From Silvibacterium bohemicum (GTDB lineage Bacteria > Acidobacteriota > Terriglobia > Terriglobales > Acidobacteriaceae): 64,000 nt of DNA. The position numbers were made by a program, and so were the translations under genes. The stretch spans positions 1,068,631-1,132,630 of the forward strand of contig NZ_LBHJ01000003.1 of NCBI RefSeq assembly GCF_001006305.1, read 5' to 3'. The notes under the pieces were generated by a model, which saw only the letters and a program-made list of their open reading frames with translations, did not search any database and was not told the DNA's origin. Below, piece by piece: positions 52,717-61,098 of the stretch. Numbering within the stretch: the first letter of the stretch is position 1; each line of letters opens with the position of its first letter.

Positions 52717-54777
52717 CTACTTGATTTCGACGAGAGTTGCGCTATCGCCTGATGTCTGAGCTTCCACCGGAATGAACTTGCGGTACACGGCGTTCAAATA
52801 CTCTCGACCTTGGCTGAAGCTTGGACTGTAACCGATGTGGGTCCGAAAGAAGTTGAGCCTCTGAGTTGCTTGGTCTAGAACCTGTGCCCACGTCTTGGCA
52901 ATAACCGTATACTCATAATTTCTTCCAGCCACAATTCCGCTCTGGTACACCACGCCTGGAGGCAAATTCTTGACCATTGCTTCCTCTTGGGCTTGTTCGC
53001 TAATTGCATTTGAGAGCGCCCAGAAGGTCCACCGTGCGGGAACGCTGTGGAACCGCTCATCTCTTGCAATCGCATACGCATAGTCGCGAACCTCTTTGAG
53101 AACTGCCGGCGTTATCCTCTGAGAAGGGCGCTTGAGTTCGATGACGAGATTATGCACAGGATCGACGCCTGAACGAGGAAGAGTCTTACCTAAAACTGTC
53201 CCTGGTAGATTCTCATCAGCAGATGGCTCAGAAGTAAGAGCAAGATCCACGATGCCCGTACCGCCACCTTCAAAAGTGACATCCTCCGTAAAATCTATGA
53301 GACCTTCGTCTATCGAATAGCCGTTGTTACCTAGATGTTTCTTGAGAACATTCAGCAGACTCTCATCATCATTCATGAGTAAATACTCGTCCCCGAAAAG
53401 CCAGGTATTCTCCGCGACGAGACGTTGAAGTTGCTTGCGTTCGAGAAGCTTATCCCGGTACGGACTGTCATACAGCATCGATTTAAGTCCCTGGATGAAC
53501 TCCAGTCGATCTGAAACAATCTTTGACGCATTAATGATCGAAACAAGAGAGGTCTTTTCCAACAGGATCGCTAGCTGGTCTCTCTTCTCCTTTGGCAAGC
53601 CAATGACCTCTTCAAGAATTTTCCGGAGCGACGAAGGGCTTGTCTCGATAGCTTGTCTAAGGAGGTTGAAAGTGAACTGTTTGCTTTTCTTTTTTGAACC
53701 CTTGAAGTCGGGCAGATACTTTTCGACATTTTGAGCTACCACATCGAACACCTGCCGCTTAGCCACCTCGACAGCGTCGCTGGCGATCCCTTCGTAGGGA
53801 TAAATCTCCTCTTGCTTCCACTCTTCAACCTGCTCGGCTGCCTGCTCAGCTTGCCTGGACGCGGAATATTCCCGAAGTTTCTCTCGGGTCAATTCCAAAA
53901 GCTTACCGAGATCGCCTAATTCAATCTCGATAGAATCCTGTGCCTCGAATTTTTCTAATAGTTCGGAACGCAGGTACGCGGTGAACTGAAGCCCGGGCGC
54001 TTGAATTCCTGCGACAGTTTCACGGAGGCTGAAACCATCTCGGCTGCACAGGAACAGCGAGCGTTCCAGCGGAACCCGCCATTCAATCACGGTCAATATT
54101 TGTGGGGCGAGTTGACCATCTTCGGCCATAAAATCAAACGGAATATCTGTCGTACGGGAGATGAGTTCTGTCGGATTTACGACAGAGCCGTCGTATCGAA
54201 GTTCAACGTTAGGATATTGGCGTAAGTAGAGAGCGAAATGCTCCGTTAGCTCCGGCTTGACTACATCAAATTCCAGCGTCTCAAGTTTCGGTGAAGGATT
54301 GGAAATCGTAACGATAGTGCCGGGGCGCTCACTTGACGGTGCCGGGTCGGTAGCTGTGACGGTACGCCGATCCCCCGCGTCAAAGGCGATCTCGTATTGC
54401 AGTACTTGTTCGTCAACCTCGAATCGAGTCTTCCAAATCACGCTCCCGCCAAGAGACAAAGCCCGGTAACGGCCGATACCCTTTTTCCCGTGGAGCGCAC
54501 GCCCCAATACCTTCGTGCGTTCGCTTCGTCTCTTCCACGAGTCCCCAAGTTGACCAAAGCCGCTGTCGAATTCCTCTGGGGGAATGCCCGTTCCGTCGTC
54601 TTCAATCTGGATTGAATCCAATCCAAAGAGACCGTTTGGCGTCAAGATGACAGCTACTTTTTTCGCGTCGGCATCTAAAGCGTTCCAAATGAGTTCAATG
54701 ACTGCCAAGAGCGGCTTACGCGCCCGGGCCAGACTATCAATATGGTCCGCTCCGACGGCTACGCTGATCCTTTTCAC
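52717..54777 (-). CDS. GHKL ATPase fused to a C-terminal PD-(D/E)XK nuclease domain, candidate defence protein
   Basis: 686 residues, no membrane segment. Residues 1-200 are a GHKL ATPase: the N box ELIWNALDADA with N32, then IEDDGTGIPPEEF at 58-70 and HGKKGIGRYRAL at 96-107 as ATP lid, arranged as in Hsp90/MutL/MORC rather than in histidine kinases (no H box, no response domain). A middle region with a charged coiled coil (about 305-335) leads to ENTWLFGDEYLLM and to D511 in GIVDLAL with E547 and K549 in VIELKRP, the D...ExK of a restriction-like nuclease, closest in look to Shedu-type domains. It is intact amid decayed mobile genes. By layout it suggests ATP-gated DNA cleavage. Confidence 0.72.
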   Translation of the reverse strand: MKRISVAVGADHIDSLARARKPLLAVIELIWNALDADAKKVAVILTPNGLFGLDSIQIEDDGTGIPPEEFDSGFGQLGDSWKRRSERTKVLGRALHGKKGIGRYRALSLGGSVIWKTRFEVDEQVLQYEIAFDAGDRRTVTATDPAPSSERPGTIVTISNPSPKLETLEFDVVKPELTEHFALYLRQYPNVELRYDGSVVNPTELISRTTDIPFDFMAEDGQLAPQILTVIEWRVPLERSLFLCSRDGFSLRETVAGIQAPGLQFTAYLRSELLEKFEAQDSIEIELGDLGKLLELTREKLREYSASRQAEQAAEQVEEWKQEEIYPYEGIASDAVEVAKRQVFDVVAQNVEKYLPDFKGSKKKSKQFTFNLLRQAIETSPSSLRKILEEVIGLPKEKRDQLAILLEKTSLVSIINASKIVSDRLEFIQGLKSMLYDSPYRDKLLERKQLQRLVAENTWLFGDEYLLMNDDESLLNVLKKHLGNNGYSIDEGLIDFTEDVTFEGGGTGIVDLALTSEPSADENLPGTVLGKTLPRSGVDPVHNLVIELKRPSQRITPAVLKEVRDYAYAIARDERFHSVPARWTFWALSNAISEQAQEEAMVKNLPPGVVYQSGIVAGRNYEYTVIAKTWAQVLDQATQRLNFFRTHIGYSPSFSQGREYLNAVYRKFIPVEAQTSGDSATLVEIK

Positions 54778-54859
54778 GCATGCTCCTCGAAAGCATTCAT
54801 CATACGTGTTTCCAACCCCGATGGCGAATGAAAGACGAAAACGGTTGCTGAGCCCTAGT

Positions 54860-55252
54860 TCAATGATCGCTCGATAGGCCGGTGGCCGTTCGAATCAAAC
54901 CTAGATAGTTCGCATCGAGAGCAACTGCCTGTAGCAGAATGGCTGCGATACGCCGGACGATCTGGGCAAAATACTGTGTTTCTTCAGGACGTAAGGCGCG
55001 GCGCAGAAGCCGGGACTCCCGATAACTAAGCCACTTTTTGAGAACCTGATATCCACTGAGGGTGTAGGTCCAGACGTTGATTGGGACGGCTGCCCAGCAT
55101 GCCGCGCCATTTAGGTAGACGTCCACACATCGTTCGCCCAGTAGCGCTAAAGCATCATCGACCGTTATTAACTGTATTGCTGCCAGTGCGTTGATCTTTC
55201 CAAGCTCAGCATCAGTCCAGTCACGCGTCACGACCCGCCCGTTTCCGGGCAT
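54860..55252 (-). pseudogene. C-terminal end of a type ISP / Eco57I-like restriction-modification enzyme
   Basis: 130 codons from the first ATG; the frame stays open and protein-like upstream to about 55370 (VFEDNTWIAARGSQQDASLP, then ALDADWGRLQGTKVMP). The conserved end VWTYTLSGYQVLKKWLSYRE, then RPEETQYFAQIVRRIAAIL is typical of the last domain of large N6-methylase/restriction polypeptides of over 1000 residues. The methylase and nuclease parts are missing. It abuts a ParB fragment on the other strand at about 55,370. Confidence 0.65.
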
Positions 55253-55369
55253 AACCTTTGTGCCTTGTAACCGACCCCAATCTGCATCGAGGGCCAGAAT
55301 GGTTTCGATGTCGTGTTCCGAAGGAAGGCTTGCATCCTGTTGGCTGCCTCGCGCGGCAATCCAAGTGTT

Positions 55370-55507
55370 GTCCTCAAAGACGCCGCGACTGCCTACAAGG
55401 TGGACACAGACGCCATCGCAGCAAAAGTACGTCAGGAGTTCGCTGCGAAGGACAAAGCGAAGAAGACACCGCAGCCAACGGCGAAGACCGCGAAGAAAGT
55501 GGCCTAG
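55370..55507 (+). pseudogene. C-terminal fragment of a ParB-like partition protein
   Basis: About 45 codons: VLKDAATAYKVDTDAIAAKV, then RQEFAAKDKAKK and a Lys/Ala/Thr-rich tail ending TAKKVA. This fits the end of plasmid ParB/RepB partition proteins. The ATG at 55313 belongs to the opposite-strand restriction-gene sequence, so it is no true start. It points to a plasmid or ICE origin of the region. Confidence 0.5.
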
Positions 55508-55523
55508 ATAATTCCAGTCCTTC

Positions 55524-55547
55524 GAGGGCGGCGAACCTGCCGCCCTC
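55524..55547 (+). terminator. Terminator after the parB remnant
   Basis: GAGGGCGGC (55524-55532) pairs with GCCGCCCTC (55539-55547), followed by TATTT. A second hairpin, GCAGGGGGAA with TTCCCCCTGC, stands near 55,568-55,597. The remaining bases up to 55,750 hold no gene. Confidence 0.6.
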
Positions 55548-55753
55548 TATTTGCGCCGAAAACAGCGGCAGGGGGAACACATGCTGTTTTCCCCCTGCAC
55601 CCTCATTCGCTTGACTCCGGCCCCCGCTCGCCGGCTGCGCAGAAGAAGACCTACTGACGCTGCACGGAACGGTAAGGCTTGTTTCATTTAGCATCACCCC
55701 ACTCACCTACCTCATAGTTGAACTCGTTAGCAGAATTTTGTATGAGCTGACAG

Positions 55754-55782
55754 TTGACACGCTCCTACAGGCGTAGTACCTT
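55754..55782 (+). promoter_or_regulatory. blaI promoter with operator dyad
   Basis: A consensus -35 TTGACA (55754-55759), a 17-bp spacer and TACCTT (55777-55782) form a promoter. The spacer holds CTACAGGCGTAG (55765-55776), a dyad like the TACA/TGTA operators bound by BlaI/MecI. The blaI ATG is 22 bp further on, so autorepression is likely. Confidence 0.6.
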
Positions 55783-55803
55783 CAACCACAGAGGTAGTAG
55801 AGA

Positions 55804-56190
55804 ATGTCAATTCCAAAGCTGTCGAAGCTGGAAATGCAAATCATGGACGCCCTATGGACAAAGGGCGAATGCTCCGTGCGCGAGATTCATGATGAGTTCC
55901 CGGAGAAGGGGCGACCTGCCTACACAACTGTCCAAACGATGGTGAACCGCCTAGAGGCCAAGGGAGCAGTGGAGCGGGCGAAGAAGATCGGCAACTCCCT
56001 AATCTTTCGGGCGACGCTCTCACGTACAGCGGCACATAGAAGACTCGTGGATGAGTTTTTCTCTTTCTTCGACGGTCGTGTTCAGCCGGTGATCGCGCAC
56101 CTGATCCAGTCAGGCAAACTGACAGGCGAGGACATCAAGGAAGCGCAGAAGCTCTTGAAAGAGCACACGGAAAAGAGGGAGCCGCGATGA
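55804..56190 (+). CDS. blaI: BlaI/MecI/CopY-family repressor
   Basis: 128 residues. The winged helix has LSKLEMQIMDALWTKGECSV, then GRPAYTTVQTMVNRLEAKGAV; the C-terminal dimerisation part follows from about 75. In the classical system the repressor is cleaved or released when the membrane peptidase BlaR1 is triggered. The BlaR1-type gene overlaps it by four bases (ATGA). Confidence 0.92.
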   Translation: MSIPKLSKLEMQIMDALWTKGECSVREIHDEFPEKGRPAYTTVQTMVNRLEAKGAVERAKKIGNSLIFRATLSRTAAHRRLVDEFFSFFDGRVQPVIAHLIQSGKLTGEDIKEAQKLLKEHTEKREPR

Positions 56191-57983
56191 TGTCAACGAA
56201 TCTCCAACTGCTTCTGGAGCAGTTCAGCCCGGCTCTCAGAAATCACCTATGGCAGTCTACGGCGTTTGGAGCAGCGGTAGCGCTGATCAACATATTGCTT
56301 CGAAAAAATGAGGCCCGAATTCGCTACTGGTTGTGGCTGACGGCCTCCCTCAAGTTTTTTGTTCCGTTCTCATTCTTGATGGCTCTCGGCGATTCACTGC
56401 TGGCGCGACGAGTGCAGCAGTCCGGTCGCTCTGAGATCGTCAATGTCATACAGCAAGTTGCGACGCCATTCGTTTCAAGTGGCATGGGAAATACAGGCCC
56501 GACCGACTTGCAACCTGCGGTCGCGGCTGGGATGGCATGGAGTCACATCATTCCGGCATTGCTGATTGTTTGGCTGGCCGGTTTCCTTGTAGTGGTTCTG
56601 CTGTGGCTGAGGTCTTGGGTTCAAGCTGCGCAGATAGTTCGTGAGAACGAGTTCCTCGTTCAGGGACGTGAGATAGACACTCTGCGGAAGATGAATTCTC
56701 GCAAATGGCCGCAGTTGCGTATCTCATCGTCAAAGACGTTGCAGCAACCCGGCGTGTATGGCATGTTCCGTCCGATATTGATTTGGCCTCAGGCAGTATC
56801 CGAACGTATCGACGACGCGCAGATGAGAGCAATTTTCACTCACGAGCTTTGTCACGTGCGTTGCTTTGACAATCTTTGCGCGGCGCTGCATATGTTCGTC
56901 GAAGCCGTGTTCTGGTTCCACCCTATGGTGTGGTGGCTAGGCCGGAAACTTGAAGAGGAGCGCGAGTGTGCATGTGACGAAGAGGTATTGGCTCTCAAGC
57001 ACGCTCCGAAAGTGTATGCCGAAAGCATCTTGAAGGTCTGCGAACTATGCGTAACGCCGGAAACGGCCCTTGTTGCCGGTGTGACTGGCGCGGACCTGAA
57101 ACATCGTATCGCTCAGATTCTACGAGGACAACCGGGAGCGAGGCTCACTTGGCCTGGCAGACTACTGCTCTCGACCTTCACTATAGCTTCGGTTGCAACT
57201 CCGCTAATGTTGGGCCAAGCGGAGGCTACGGAGCCAGCGTTGGTCGCTGCCCGTGTTCAGTCTCTGTCTGATATGTCGGCGCAACAGCAAAGCGCTGAAC
57301 TGCCTAAGTACGATGTCTCTACTGTTCGCCCCAACAACTCTGGAAGTACCGACATACATATCAACGTAGATGGAGCTGTCTTCGAGATGGGTAATACCAC
57401 CATCAGACGGCTACTGCAGTTGGCATACGACATTCGGCCCGACCTGATTTCAGGTCTGCCGCCCTGGGCGGAATCAGAACGCTTTGATATCAAGGCGAAA
57501 GTGCTCGATGCAGATCCGGAAACGCTCAAAAGCCTAACCAACGATCAGGTTCGTGTCATGGCGCGCCGCTTGATTATGGATCGGTTTCATTTAGAGACGC
57601 ACACCGACACCAAAACAATGCCGGTTTACGACTTGGTTGTCGCAAAATCCGGCGTCAAGTTCAAGCCTTCGTCGCAGGCCGGTGAAGATGACCTAATGCA
57701 CATGCATGGGATGCAAGTCACAGCATCGAACCTCCACATGAAGGCGTTAGCCAATTATCTAAGTCGGCAGACCGACCGCGTCGTCGTCGATAAGACTGGG
57801 TTGCCTGCGAAATACGATCTGACGCTCAAGTGGTCACCAGACCTCGCGCAAGCGGAACACAGCGACGATGCACCGCCTTTGTTCACTGCTCTTCAAGACC
57901 AGTTGGGATTGAAGTTGCAGCCGAGTAGAGGCCCTGTGCCGACGTTGGTCATCGACCATATCGACCGGCCAAAGGAAAACTAG
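56187..57983 (+). CDS. BlaR1-type M56 metallopeptidase fused to a TIGR03435 domain
   Basis: 598 residues. Four or so membrane helices (for example 23-39, 48-68, 118-142 and 326-343) surround the zinc-peptidase motif HELCH (219-223), with EERECACDEEVL as the following acidic motif. Instead of the penicillin-binding sensor of classical BlaR1, residues from about 373 to the end form a TIGR03435 domain (KYDVSTVRPNN, IRRLLQLAYDI, ARRLIMDRFHLETHTDT, GLPAKYDLTLKWSPD), which is found almost only in acidobacteria. The signal is therefore probably not a beta-lactam. Coupled to blaI. Confidence 0.9.
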   Translation: MMSTNLQLLLEQFSPALRNHLWQSTAFGAAVALINILLRKNEARIRYWLWLTASLKFFVPFSFLMALGDSLLARRVQQSGRSEIVNVIQQVATPFVSSGMGNTGPTDLQPAVAAGMAWSHIIPALLIVWLAGFLVVVLLWLRSWVQAAQIVRENEFLVQGREIDTLRKMNSRKWPQLRISSSKTLQQPGVYGMFRPILIWPQAVSERIDDAQMRAIFTHELCHVRCFDNLCAALHMFVEAVFWFHPMVWWLGRKLEEERECACDEEVLALKHAPKVYAESILKVCELCVTPETALVAGVTGADLKHRIAQILRGQPGARLTWPGRLLLSTFTIASVATPLMLGQAEATEPALVAARVQSLSDMSAQQQSAELPKYDVSTVRPNNSGSTDIHINVDGAVFEMGNTTIRRLLQLAYDIRPDLISGLPPWAESERFDIKAKVLDADPETLKSLTNDQVRVMARRLIMDRFHLETHTDTKTMPVYDLVVAKSGVKFKPSSQAGEDDLMHMHGMQVTASNLHMKALANYLSRQTDRVVVDKTGLPAKYDLTLKWSPDLAQAEHSDDAPPLFTALQDQLGLKLQPSRGPVPTLVIDHIDRPKEN

Positions 57984-58111
57984 CCGCTTCCTTAAGAACT
58001 TACGGTAAGTCGCACGAACCCACCCGACGTCAACGTCGCGCGTTGGTGCGCCCACGTGCGGCCGAATCATGGCTATTTTCCAGTGGTTGGAGAAAGTTAG
58101 AGGTCAGTCTA

Positions 58112-61096
58112 ATGCCAACAGTGACCCGCTGCGCGTCGATCTTGTTGCTATATGCTTCTGTTGTCGGAAGTGCCGCATTCGCGCAAGAGCATCGCGGGCG
58201 GGTTGTTGTAGATGGCACACCACTTCCAGGCGTCACAGTGATTGCTAGCCAGAATGAACGGACGCTAACCACGGTTACCAATCCTGAGGGAGGTTTTCAG
58301 TTTCTCTCACTCAGTGCGGGAGACTGGCATCTGCACTTTGAGATGCAGGGCTTCAAGGCGGTCGACACCACGGTCGCTGTCCCTGAGACAACGCCGTCCG
58401 CGACGGTCCAGATGGAGATGCTGCCGTTGTCCGACCTGCGCGCATCGGCAAAGACCTTACATCCGTCCGCGCCTGCCGTTAGAGACGATTCAACAGTGAG
58501 AACGAAGGATGGGACGGACACACCCTCTCCTTCGGCTCCGCCAACAGACAGTGACGCGGGTATGACCGCGGACGGCATGCTGATTAATGGCAGTAACAAC
58601 AACGCGGCCACCAGTAAGTACTCGTTGGCACAGGCGTTCGGTACGCGTCGTGCCAGCAGCAAGAGTTTGTACACGGGTAGCCTCGGATTCAAGTTGAGTG
58701 CTTCGCCGTTCGATGCGCGACCGTATTCCCTCACCGGTCTGCAGACGCCAAAGGCGTCGTACTCCACCTTCACTGGTCTCGCCACGCTGGGTGGACCGAT
58801 TCGCATCCCCCATGTGTTTTACAACGGTCCGAACTTCTTCGCGGCATATCAATGGACACGGAACCCGGAAGCCTTTACGCAGTCCGGCCTGGTGCCGACT
58901 GCAGCGCAACGCGCAGGCATCCTGCCCACCGGAACTGTCGCCGTGACGCCCCAAGCCGCCGCGCTGCTGGCGCTGTATCCACTGCCAAACCTCGCAGGCA
59001 GCACGCAATACAACTACCAGACACAGGTGCTCAACAATAGCCATGTTGACTCGCTGCAGACGCGCCTGGACAAGACCATTGGTCGCCGGGACACCATGAA
59101 CGGCAAGTTTGCCTTTCTGAACTCTCGTGCGGACGCGACCAACTTGTTTCACTTCCGTGATACCACAAAGACATTCGGCATTGACTCAGACGTGACGTGG
59201 CAGCATCGCTTTCCGCGCCAGATCTTTGTGGAGACGACGTATCGCTTCTCGCGTTTGAGGACTGACGTGACACCGTTCTTCGCGAATCTAATCAACGTCA
59301 GCGGGAATACGGGAATTACGGGTAATTTGCAGGACCCTGCAAACTGGGGACCGCCCACGCTGAACTTCTCCAGCGGCATAGCATCGCTCACAGACGGCAT
59401 AAGCGCATTTGATCGTAATCAGACGGACGGTGTTGGCATCAACGCAACGTGGACGTACCGGCGCCATACCGTCACCTTTGGTGGCGACTTCCGGCGGCAG
59501 CAGTTCAATCAGTTGCAGCAGGCAAATCCTCGCGGTACCTTTGCTTTCACGGGCGAGGCAACAGGCTCTGACCTGCGGGATTTCCTTACCGGTGTGCCAG
59601 ACGCCAGCAAAGTCGCCTTCGGCAATGCGGACAAGTACTTCCGCGAATCTGTCAGTGACCTCTTTGTCACGGATGACTGGCGCGTGAAGCCGGAACTGAC
59701 GCTGACCACGGGCATTCGCTGGGATTACAGCGCGCCCGTCACAGAGTTGAAAGGTCGCCTCGTCAACCTTGATGTCGCGCCTGGCTTCACCGCCGTGCAG
59801 CCGGTGCTTGGGTCAAATCCAGTCGGGCCTCTTACTGGGATGCACTATCCCTCATCTCTTGTCCGGCCGGACCTCCGCAAGTTCCAGCCGCGCTTCGGCT
59901 TTGCGTGGCGACCACTTCCAGCTACGCCGTTGGTCATTCGCGGCGGCTACGGCATTTACGTGGACACGTCTGTATATCTCTCGGCGGCGGGCAGTATGGC
60001 CCAGCAGGCACCGTTGTCCAAGAGCCTGAGTGTGTCGAACAGCAGCACCTGCGCGTTGACGCTGGTAAACGGCTTCCAAGATTGCGCGGGGATCACGTCC
60101 GACACCTTCGCCATCGACCCCAACTTCCGCGTCGGCTACGCACAAATCTGGAACCTGTCCGCGCAGCAGGACCTACCCGGCTCCATCGTTTTGACGGGAA
60201 CATATCTTGGATCGAAGGGCACACGCGGCCCGCAGGAGTTCCTGCCTAACACTTATGCGCCGTCGTACGGCACCACCACGCAACCTGCACCGACATGCGC
60301 ATCGTGTCCACGAGGCTTCCTCTATCGCACATCGAACGGCAACTCGATCCGCCACGCAGGTGAAGTGCAGTTGCGCCGCCGCCTCCGCAGCGGCTTCACC
60401 GCCACGCTGGACTACCTTTACGCGCACTCCATCGACAACGATGCGTACCTGGGCGGCGGTTCCACCAACACATACAACTCCGCGCTCGACCCGTACAACA
60501 CACCGTCTGACACCATCGCGCAGAACTGGCAGAATCTGCAGGCAGAACGCAGCCGCTCGTCGTTTGATCAGCGTCACCTGCTGAAGTTCACCTTCCAGTA
60601 CACCTCCGGCACGGGAATCGGCGGCGGGACGCTGCTGACGGGCTGGCGTGGCAGAGTACTGAAGCAGTGGACGCTCTCCTCGTCGCTCAGCGCGGGCAGC
60701 GGCCTGCCGCAGACGCCCATCTACTACACCACGCTGCCAGGCACGGGATTTGCAGGAACCATCCGGCCCAACCGCACCGCAGCCGATCTGTACACCGCCA
60801 GCAATGGCTACCACCTAAATGCGGCGGCGTTCGCCACGCCAGCAGCGGGACAGTTCGGCAACGCGGGACGCTATTCCATTGAAGGTCCCAACGCAGTCGC
60901 AGTTGACTCATCACTGGCGCGTGTCTTCAAGCTGCGCGATCCGCTCTCGCTGGACATACGCATCGATTCCACCAACGTGCTGAATCACGTCGCGTTCACC
61001 GGCTGGAACACTCTCACCAACAGTACTACCTTCGGCCTGCCCGCATCGGCAAACGCCATGCGGTCATTCGAACTCAGTGGGAGGCTCCGCTTCTAA
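58112..61096 (+). CDS. Oar-like TonB-dependent receptor with carboxypeptidase-regulatory domain
   Basis: 994 residues from the ATG at 58112, preceded by AGAGG (the frame is open 23 codons further). The signal peptide ends near AAFAQEH. An N-terminal carboxypeptidase-regulatory beta-sandwich follows (GRVVVDGTPLPGVTVIA, TLTTVTNPEGGFQFLSL), then a plug-like part and a large beta-barrel ending in ELSGRLRF with a terminal Phe, as outer-membrane proteins do. Acidobacteria carry dozens of these; ligands are unknown. It follows the BlaR1 gene by 128 bp and leads to the VWFA gene two bases later. Confidence 0.88.
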   Translation: MPTVTRCASILLLYASVVGSAAFAQEHRGRVVVDGTPLPGVTVIASQNERTLTTVTNPEGGFQFLSLSAGDWHLHFEMQGFKAVDTTVAVPETTPSATVQMEMLPLSDLRASAKTLHPSAPAVRDDSTVRTKDGTDTPSPSAPPTDSDAGMTADGMLINGSNNNAATSKYSLAQAFGTRRASSKSLYTGSLGFKLSASPFDARPYSLTGLQTPKASYSTFTGLATLGGPIRIPHVFYNGPNFFAAYQWTRNPEAFTQSGLVPTAAQRAGILPTGTVAVTPQAAALLALYPLPNLAGSTQYNYQTQVLNNSHVDSLQTRLDKTIGRRDTMNGKFAFLNSRADATNLFHFRDTTKTFGIDSDVTWQHRFPRQIFVETTYRFSRLRTDVTPFFANLINVSGNTGITGNLQDPANWGPPTLNFSSGIASLTDGISAFDRNQTDGVGINATWTYRRHTVTFGGDFRRQQFNQLQQANPRGTFAFTGEATGSDLRDFLTGVPDASKVAFGNADKYFRESVSDLFVTDDWRVKPELTLTTGIRWDYSAPVTELKGRLVNLDVAPGFTAVQPVLGSNPVGPLTGMHYPSSLVRPDLRKFQPRFGFAWRPLPATPLVIRGGYGIYVDTSVYLSAAGSMAQQAPLSKSLSVSNSSTCALTLVNGFQDCAGITSDTFAIDPNFRVGYAQIWNLSAQQDLPGSIVLTGTYLGSKGTRGPQEFLPNTYAPSYGTTTQPAPTCASCPRGFLYRTSNGNSIRHAGEVQLRRRLRSGFTATLDYLYAHSIDNDAYLGGGSTNTYNSALDPYNTPSDTIAQNWQNLQAERSRSSFDQRHLLKFTFQYTSGTGIGGGTLLTGWRGRVLKQWTLSSSLSAGSGLPQTPIYYTTLPGTGFAGTIRPNRTAADLYTASNGYHLNAAAFATPAAGQFGNAGRYSIEGPNAVAVDSSLARVFKLRDPLSLDIRIDSTNVLNHVAFTGWNTLTNSTTFGLPASANAMRSFELSGRLRF

Positions 61097-61098
61097 TC

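Noticed and set aside
52717-54777. GHKL protein taken as a histidine kinase or as MutL
   Set aside because: No phospho-acceptor helix, no receiver or HAMP domain, no MutL endonuclease motif; the C-terminal D...ExK points elsewhere.
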